From the NCBI GenBank assembly GCA_947625445.1, contig CANQOM010000059.1:1-8952 (forward strand): a stretch of DNA of 8,952 nucleotides, in the 5' to 3' direction. This document shows, in pieces, positions 6,498-8,952 of this stretch. Under the pieces are notes generated by a model. It was given only the letters and a program-made list of their open reading frames with translations, did no database searches and was not told the DNA's origin. The stretch's first letter is position 1. The number at the start of each line of letters is the position of its first letter. The position numbers and the translations under genes are program-made. The stretch is from Candidatus Gastranaerophilales bacterium. Lineage in GTDB: Bacteria > Cyanobacteriota > Vampirovibrionia > Gastranaerophilales > Gastranaerophilaceae.

Positions 6498-6899
6498 TTA
6501 AATATTATTATTTTCTTCCTGTTGAGGAAATAAACTTGTAAGCCATTTTTTTATATCTTTTTTGCTGAATTTTTTGTTAATGTCTACTTCATAAGAGTGC
6601 ATTTCTAATTTTTTAGATTTCCCTGTTTGTGACTTATTATAAAAATCTTCGCAATATATTAATTCCGGATTTGTAACTTTTACTTTTTCATCTGCCAAAT
6701 GATTTACTTGTGAAACAGAGATAAAAAACCCGTCTTTTGCAGGCATTCTTTCTAATATATTTTGTATTTTATCAGAGTTCATATATTGTATTAACTCTTT
6801 TGAATATTCATTACCTTTTTGAATTTGTGTTTTGATATCTTCTTTCTTTGTTTTATTTTTTTTACCGAAAGAAACCGTATTTATGTATGAAATGTTCAT
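6498..6899 (-). CDS. Small lysine-rich protein with N-terminal SFG motif, unknown function
   Basis: A 133-residue protein I do not recognise. It starts MNISYINTVSFGKKNKTKKED, with SFG at residues 10-12 followed by a run of lysines. A helical stretch follows (about 20-50). The middle (about 54-86) alternates hydrophobic and charged residues (DGFFISVSQVNHLADEKVKV), suggesting beta strands. The C-terminal part has a basic helix FSKKDIKKWLTSLF (111-124) and ends in a Gln/Glu/Asn tail. There is no signal peptide or membrane helix, and only one cysteine. Ribosome site AAGG (6907-6910) lies seven bases from the ATG within AAAAAAGGCAAAGTA, almost identical to the leader of the 107-residue SFG gene. 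It ends 14 bases before mnmE and may be co-transcribed with it. A terminator lies 58 bases upstream, so it probably has its own promoter. Confidence 0.74.
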   Translation of the reverse strand: MNISYINTVSFGKKNKTKKEDIKTQIQKGNEYSKELIQYMNSDKIQNILERMPAKDGFFISVSQVNHLADEKVKVTNPELIYCEDFYNKSQTGKSKKLEMHSYEVDINKKFSKKDIKKWLTSLFPQQEENNNI

Positions 6900-6957
6900 T
6901 ACTTTGCCTTTTTTAATTACACTTTTTATAAAACAAAAGAAAATTATTTTTGCTCAA

Positions 6958-6987
6958 AAAAAAAGAATGCTTATGCATTCTTTTTTT
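6958..6987. terminator. Bidirectional-type terminator after the 121-residue gene
   Basis: AAAAAAAGAATGC (6958-6970) pairs with GCATTCTTTTTTT (6975-6987) around a four-base TTAT loop, with T-runs on both strands. It lies 26 bases after the stop of the minus-strand 121-residue gene and before the 133-residue gene, so its natural job is to end the former. It is the most canonical intrinsic terminator in the window. Confidence 0.88.
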
Positions 6988-7013
6988 AATAAATTTTTAA
7001 AAATTTTAAAAAA

Positions 7014-7379
7014 TTATTTTTCCTCTTTCTTGTTTTCTATTGTTTCTTTGACTATTTTTGCTATTGAACTTGTAGGATTATTTAAATCAGTTTTAAACAT
7101 TTCTGATAAAGTTACTTTAGTTTTATTTTTGGTATCTTTAATTTTTTCGGCTAAAGTTTTGTCTAAATCAAGATTAATAGTTTCTTTCAATTCATATGCG
7201 GTAGGGAAAGTTCCGTCTTCTTTTATTGATTCAGCTATTTTATCACCAATTGCTTTGGCTATTTCTGCCATAAAAAATATTGATGAATTTTCTTCTTGCT
7301 CCTGCGGTTTTACAGAATCAGGACTTTTAAATTCTAAGTTTTTGTTTTGTAAGTTGTTTACGTTGTTAATTTCTGTCAT
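7014..7379 (-). CDS. Small helical protein of unknown function with N-terminal EFK motif
   Basis: A 121-residue protein I do not recognise. The first 32 residues (MTEINNVNNLQNKNLEFKSP and following) are Asn/Gln/Glu-rich and probably disordered; EFKS at 16-19 sits where the neighbouring small proteins have SFG and may be a variant of that motif. It is followed by an amphipathic helix (SIFFMAEIAKAIGDKIAESI, about 33-52) and further charged helices to a Lys/Glu-rich end. There is no cysteine, no signal peptide and no membrane segment. The start is firmly supported by AAAGGAG at 7389-7395, nine bases from the ATG. It appears to be a single-gene unit: a GCCGATAA promoter-like element lies 34 bases upstream and an excellent terminator lies just downstream. 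Confidence 0.75.
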   Translation of the reverse strand: MTEINNVNNLQNKNLEFKSPDSVKPQEQEENSSIFFMAEIAKAIGDKIAESIKEDGTFPTAYELKETINLDLDKTLAEKIKDTKNKTKVTLSEMFKTDLNNPTSSIAKIVKETIENKKEEK

Positions 7380-7413
7380 AAATATTTCTCCTTTACTTAA
7401 ACTGACATGTCTA

Positions 7414-7421
7414 TTATCGGC
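7414..7421 (-). promoter_or_regulatory. Sigma-28-like -10 element (GCCGATAA) upstream of the 121-residue gene
   Basis: The minus strand reads GTGCCGATAATAG; GCCGATAA is the -10 consensus of the FliA/SigD (sigma-28) class. A start about seven bases on would give a leader of roughly 26-28 bases containing the AAAGGAG site, which is a sensible geometry. The surrounding 7411-7440 is a small GC-rich island in a very AT-rich gap. The expected -35 (TAAAGTTT-like) is not present at 11-base spacing; ACCCTCAA is found there, so the assignment is tentative. Confidence 0.35.
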
Positions 7422-7551
7422 ACGGGGGAGACTTGAGGGTTTTTTCTTGTAATTTTACAAAAATTTACATACGTATAAAAATATGTCAGAAACTTCAACA
7501 TCTTAAAAAATGAAATTATATAATAAATTTTGTTTGATAAAAATTAAAATT

Positions 7552-8565
7552 TTAAACTATATTATTTCTTTCAAAAATTCTGAAATAAACTTTATTATAT
7601 ATATTAGTTGCTTTTTCACCTATTAATGCAGAAAATTTTTCAATAGATTTTCCAAAGAAAAAATTAAATACTTTATCAAAAAACATACATACAATGAATA
7701 TTGTTAAACATATACCGATATTAATTAATAAATAATATGGTGAATTAATATCAAGAAAAGGAACAATTTTTCTCCATAAATACATTCTTACAAATATATT
7801 GTCATGTATTAAATAAATTGACAAAACAGAACTTGCGGCATAATTTATCCATTTATTATATTTAATATTTAGAGATTTAAAATAGTTAAATATAAACAAA
7901 GAATATATTATTGTGCAAGGTGAATTAATACTTTGAAATTTTACTGCTTTTATTAAACTTACGTTATGTGGAAAGAGTATACTTGAAATTGTAATGCTCA
8001 TAAAAATAACTGTTAAAATAGATAAATACATAAGTAGTTTTTTATCGGATAAAAATTTAAAAATATCCAATCTAATAAAAGCACCTAACATATATAAATA
8101 AATATAAAGTCCTAAATTCGAAAATGTAATTCCTTTAGAAATAAATGTCGGGATAATGCACCATCCTATAGTAGTTAGTAATAATAATGCAAAACATTGT
8201 TTTTTATTCATGCTTTTAATAAGGATGTTGATAAAAGGAATAAATAAATATAAATATATATAATTACTTATGAAAGTATAGGCTTGATTAGATATCGGGA
8301 ATAATGAATATTTTACTAATATCGGTTCAATGGTGTTAGAATTTAATGTATAAGTTATGTTGAGAAACAATAATGAATAAAATAAGGTATATAAATAAAT
8401 TTTAATAATATGTTTTAATTTAAAATCAGAGACAATCATAAAGTATCCTGTAATCATCAGGAATATAATTACCCCAATTTTACCGCCCTGACATAAAAAT
8501 ACAGTATTAAATCGGTTTATATGCCCGAAAATACTAATATTTTTAGCTAAAATCCCCCCCCCCAT
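7552..8565 (-). CDS. Acyltransferase-3 family membrane protein: main body of a gene split by a poly-G tract
   Basis: This frame (337 residues from an ATG at 8565) is the body of an integral-membrane acyltransferase-3 (OafA/WecH type) protein, the family that moves acetyl or other acyl groups onto surface sugars. Visible are GGKIGVIIFLMITGY (27-41, the family's second helix), about eight to nine hydrophobic helices, SNYIYLYLFIPFINILI (about 99-115) and the late helix with SVLSIYLIHDNIF. It lacks the first helix and the R-X10-H motif, which are encoded just upstream in another frame (8663-8564). Its apparent ATG is inside the slip site, and MGGG is simply a reading of the G run, so it is unlikely to be a true start. 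With 8 or 11 G instead of 10 the gene becomes 369 or 370 codons. A glycan substrate is inferred; no glycan genes flank it. Confidence 0.85.
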   Translation of the reverse strand: MGGGILAKNISIFGHINRFNTVFLCQGGKIGVIIFLMITGYFMIVSDFKLKHIIKIYLYTLFYSLLFLNITYTLNSNTIEPILVKYSLFPISNQAYTFISNYIYLYLFIPFINILIKSMNKKQCFALLLLTTIGWCIIPTFISKGITFSNLGLYIYLYMLGAFIRLDIFKFLSDKKLLMYLSILTVIFMSITISSILFPHNVSLIKAVKFQSINSPCTIIYSLFIFNYFKSLNIKYNKWINYAASSVLSIYLIHDNIFVRMYLWRKIVPFLDINSPYYLLINIGICLTIFIVCMFFDKVFNFFFGKSIEKFSALIGEKATNIYNKVYFRIFERNNIV

Positions 8566-8663
8566 CTCAATATGCCGTGGATATACAGGTGGTGTAATAT
8601 AATAATAAATATTGCAAATATTCTTAATAACTCAATATTTGATTTTCTAGCATCAATTTCCAT
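8547..8663 (-). pseudogene. 5' part of the acyltransferase gene, out of frame at the poly-G tract
   Basis: From ATG 8663 the minus strand encodes MEIDARKSNIELLRIFAIF, then IIILHHLYIHGILRW, which is the typical N-terminus and first membrane helix of acyltransferase-3 proteins, including the conserved R-X10-H (Arg14 to His25). Codon 34 (TGG) enters the G run, and the frame ends at TAG 8549-8547 after 38 codons because the run has ten G. The match to the family and its direct continuity with the 337-residue body show that the two are one gene. There is no other in-frame ATG between 8663 and the run. No Shine-Dalgarno site precedes the ATG; a TATAAT lies seven bases upstream. Confidence 0.85.
8554..8563. 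repeat. Ten-base C/G homopolymer, probable phase-variation slip site
   Basis: Ten consecutive C on the plus strand (G on the coding strand) at codons 34-37 of the acyltransferase gene. It is by far the longest G/C run in a window otherwise dominated by A and T. Slipped-strand mispairing at such runs switches genes on and off in many bacteria. Here ten G gives a stop within two codons of the run; minus two or plus one restores the frame. Confidence 0.9.
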
Positions 8664-8670
8664 AGCCCAA

Positions 8671-8679
8671 ATTATAACA
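8671..8679 (-). promoter_or_regulatory. Extended -10 promoter of the acyltransferase gene
   Basis: TGTTATAAT on the minus strand is an exact extended -10 (TGnTATAAT), ending seven bases before the ATG at 8663, so the message should be leaderless or nearly so. It follows directly on the T-run of the upstream terminator. The -35 position falls inside the terminator loop (AATTTT), which is acceptable for an extended -10 promoter. Confidence 0.5.
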
Positions 8680-8680
8680 T

Positions 8681-8712
8681 AAAAAGAGCCCTTAAAATTA
8701 AGGGCTCTTTTT
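8681..8712. terminator. Bidirectional terminator between the ATP-grasp gene and the acyltransferase
   Basis: AAAAAGAGCCCTTAA (8681-8695) pairs with TTAAGGGCTCTTTTT (8698-8712), a 15-bp perfect inverted repeat with a GAGCCC core and T-runs on both strands. It lies 18 bases after the stop of the minus-strand ATP-grasp gene and should end that transcript. Its distal T-run runs straight into the acyltransferase promoter. Confidence 0.88.
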
Positions 8713-8730
8713 TATAAGCTTTTAAGCTTT

Positions 8731-8952
8731 TTATAATTGGCAGCATCCGCAAGTGCAGCAATCTTTAAGAGCTTCTTGAGCTTCTTTCATTCTTACTTTA
8801 ATACGACCGTCAACTGCAATGCCTTCACCTGTTTTTTCAGATATTAATAACGGGTTAATATCAAGTTCATCAATGAATTTGAAGTCATTAACTAATTGTG
8901 ACAGTCTTAATAAAGTTTCTTGAATTTGATTGATGTTTGCAGGTGTTGTACC
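8731..8952 (-). CDS. C-terminal end of an ADP-forming acyl-CoA synthetase-like ATP-grasp protein
   Basis: Partial gene cut by the right edge; the last 73 residues are visible, ending at TAA 8733-8731. The stretch LLRLSQLVNDFKFIDELDINPLLI followed by GIAVDGRIKV is the characteristic ending of the ATP-grasp_5 domain found in acetate-CoA ligase (ADP-forming) beta subunits and in Pat-type fused acyl-CoA synthetases. Those enzymes make ATP from acyl-CoA, ADP and phosphate during fermentation, or the reverse. After the domain the protein carries a short tail, KDCCTCGCCQL, with five cysteines in seven residues; I do not know this as a family feature, and it suggests metal binding. Whether the full gene is a beta subunit or a fused protein cannot be told from the fragment. 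A strong terminator follows. Confidence 0.72.
   Translation of the reverse strand, partial: GTTPANINQIQETLLRLSQLVNDFKFIDELDINPLLISEKTGEGIAVDGRIKVRMKEAQEALKDCCTCGCCQL

Noticed and set aside
6832..7452. Plus-strand open frame of 206 codons, hydrophobic, spanning two small minus-strand genes.
   Set aside because: It runs through an A/T terminator stem and both opposing genes, which have good ribosome sites; its hydrophobicity comes from antisense reading of Lys/Glu-rich codons.
7447..7460. TTGTAA/TTACAA inverted repeat considered as the acyltransferase terminator.
   Set aside because: Only six A/T-rich base pairs with a two-base loop and, on the relevant strand, followed by A-rich sequence; no clear terminator is seen after 7552.
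8716..8729. AAGCTT-TT-AAGCTT short repeat after the ATP-grasp gene.
   Set aside because: Six-base arms only and adjacent to a much stronger terminator; no independent role can be argued.
1..8952. tRNA, rRNA, CRISPR array, insertion sequence or prophage genes.
   Set aside because: None seen: no cloverleaf with CCA-type ends, no spaced direct repeats, no transposase or integrase motifs on either strand.

Overview
The window is AT-rich and densely coded. It looks like a gut-type, low-GC bacterial chromosome. The best guess is a member of the Gastranaerophilales (Vampirovibrionia/Melainabacteria). This rests on the strongly AT-biased codons, a PRPP synthetase/ClpB/MnmE core, and several tiny proteins with an N-terminal 'SFG'-type motif that I associate from memory with that group. 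No marker gene in the window settles the placement.

Layout. The plus strand carries the 3' end of prs (1-254), a strong hairpin (284-326), then clpB (496-3108) with a short AT-rich leader. Everything after that is on the minus strand and converges on clpB at a bidirectional terminator (3140-3167). Read in the minus-strand direction (right to left) the genes are: the C-terminus of an ADP-forming acyl-CoA synthetase-like ATP-grasp protein (8731-8952, partial); a terminator; a membrane acyltransferase-3 gene broken by a run of ten G (7552-8663); a 121-residue protein of unknown function (7014-7379) ending in a good terminator; a 133-residue SFG protein (6498-6899); mnmE/trmE (5146-6483); an orphan PAS-histidine kinase with a degraded ATP lid (3994-5058); a 98-residue SFG protein (3591-3887); and a 107-residue charged SFG protein (3153-3476).

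The most interesting feature is the acyltransferase. Translation from an ATG at 8663 gives the missing N-terminal membrane helix and the family's R-X10-H motif, then runs into a 10-base G homopolymer that puts the rest of the gene out of frame. With 8 or 11 G the two parts join into one protein of 369 or 370 residues. This is the architecture of a phase-variable (contingency) locus, here frozen in the OFF state, probably controlling decoration of a surface glycan. A homopolymer sequencing error is the main alternative.

The second theme is the set of small unrelated proteins that share only a short N-terminal motif (SFG; a weaker EFK in the 121-residue protein), suggesting a common sorting or processing signal. 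Two larger genes (mnmE and the acyltransferase) have TATAAT hexamers only 6-7 bases before their ATG, as expected for leaderless mRNAs, whereas the small SFG genes have clear Shine-Dalgarno sites. The housekeeping genes do not form an obvious pathway; the region looks like a patchwork of mostly single-gene transcription units.
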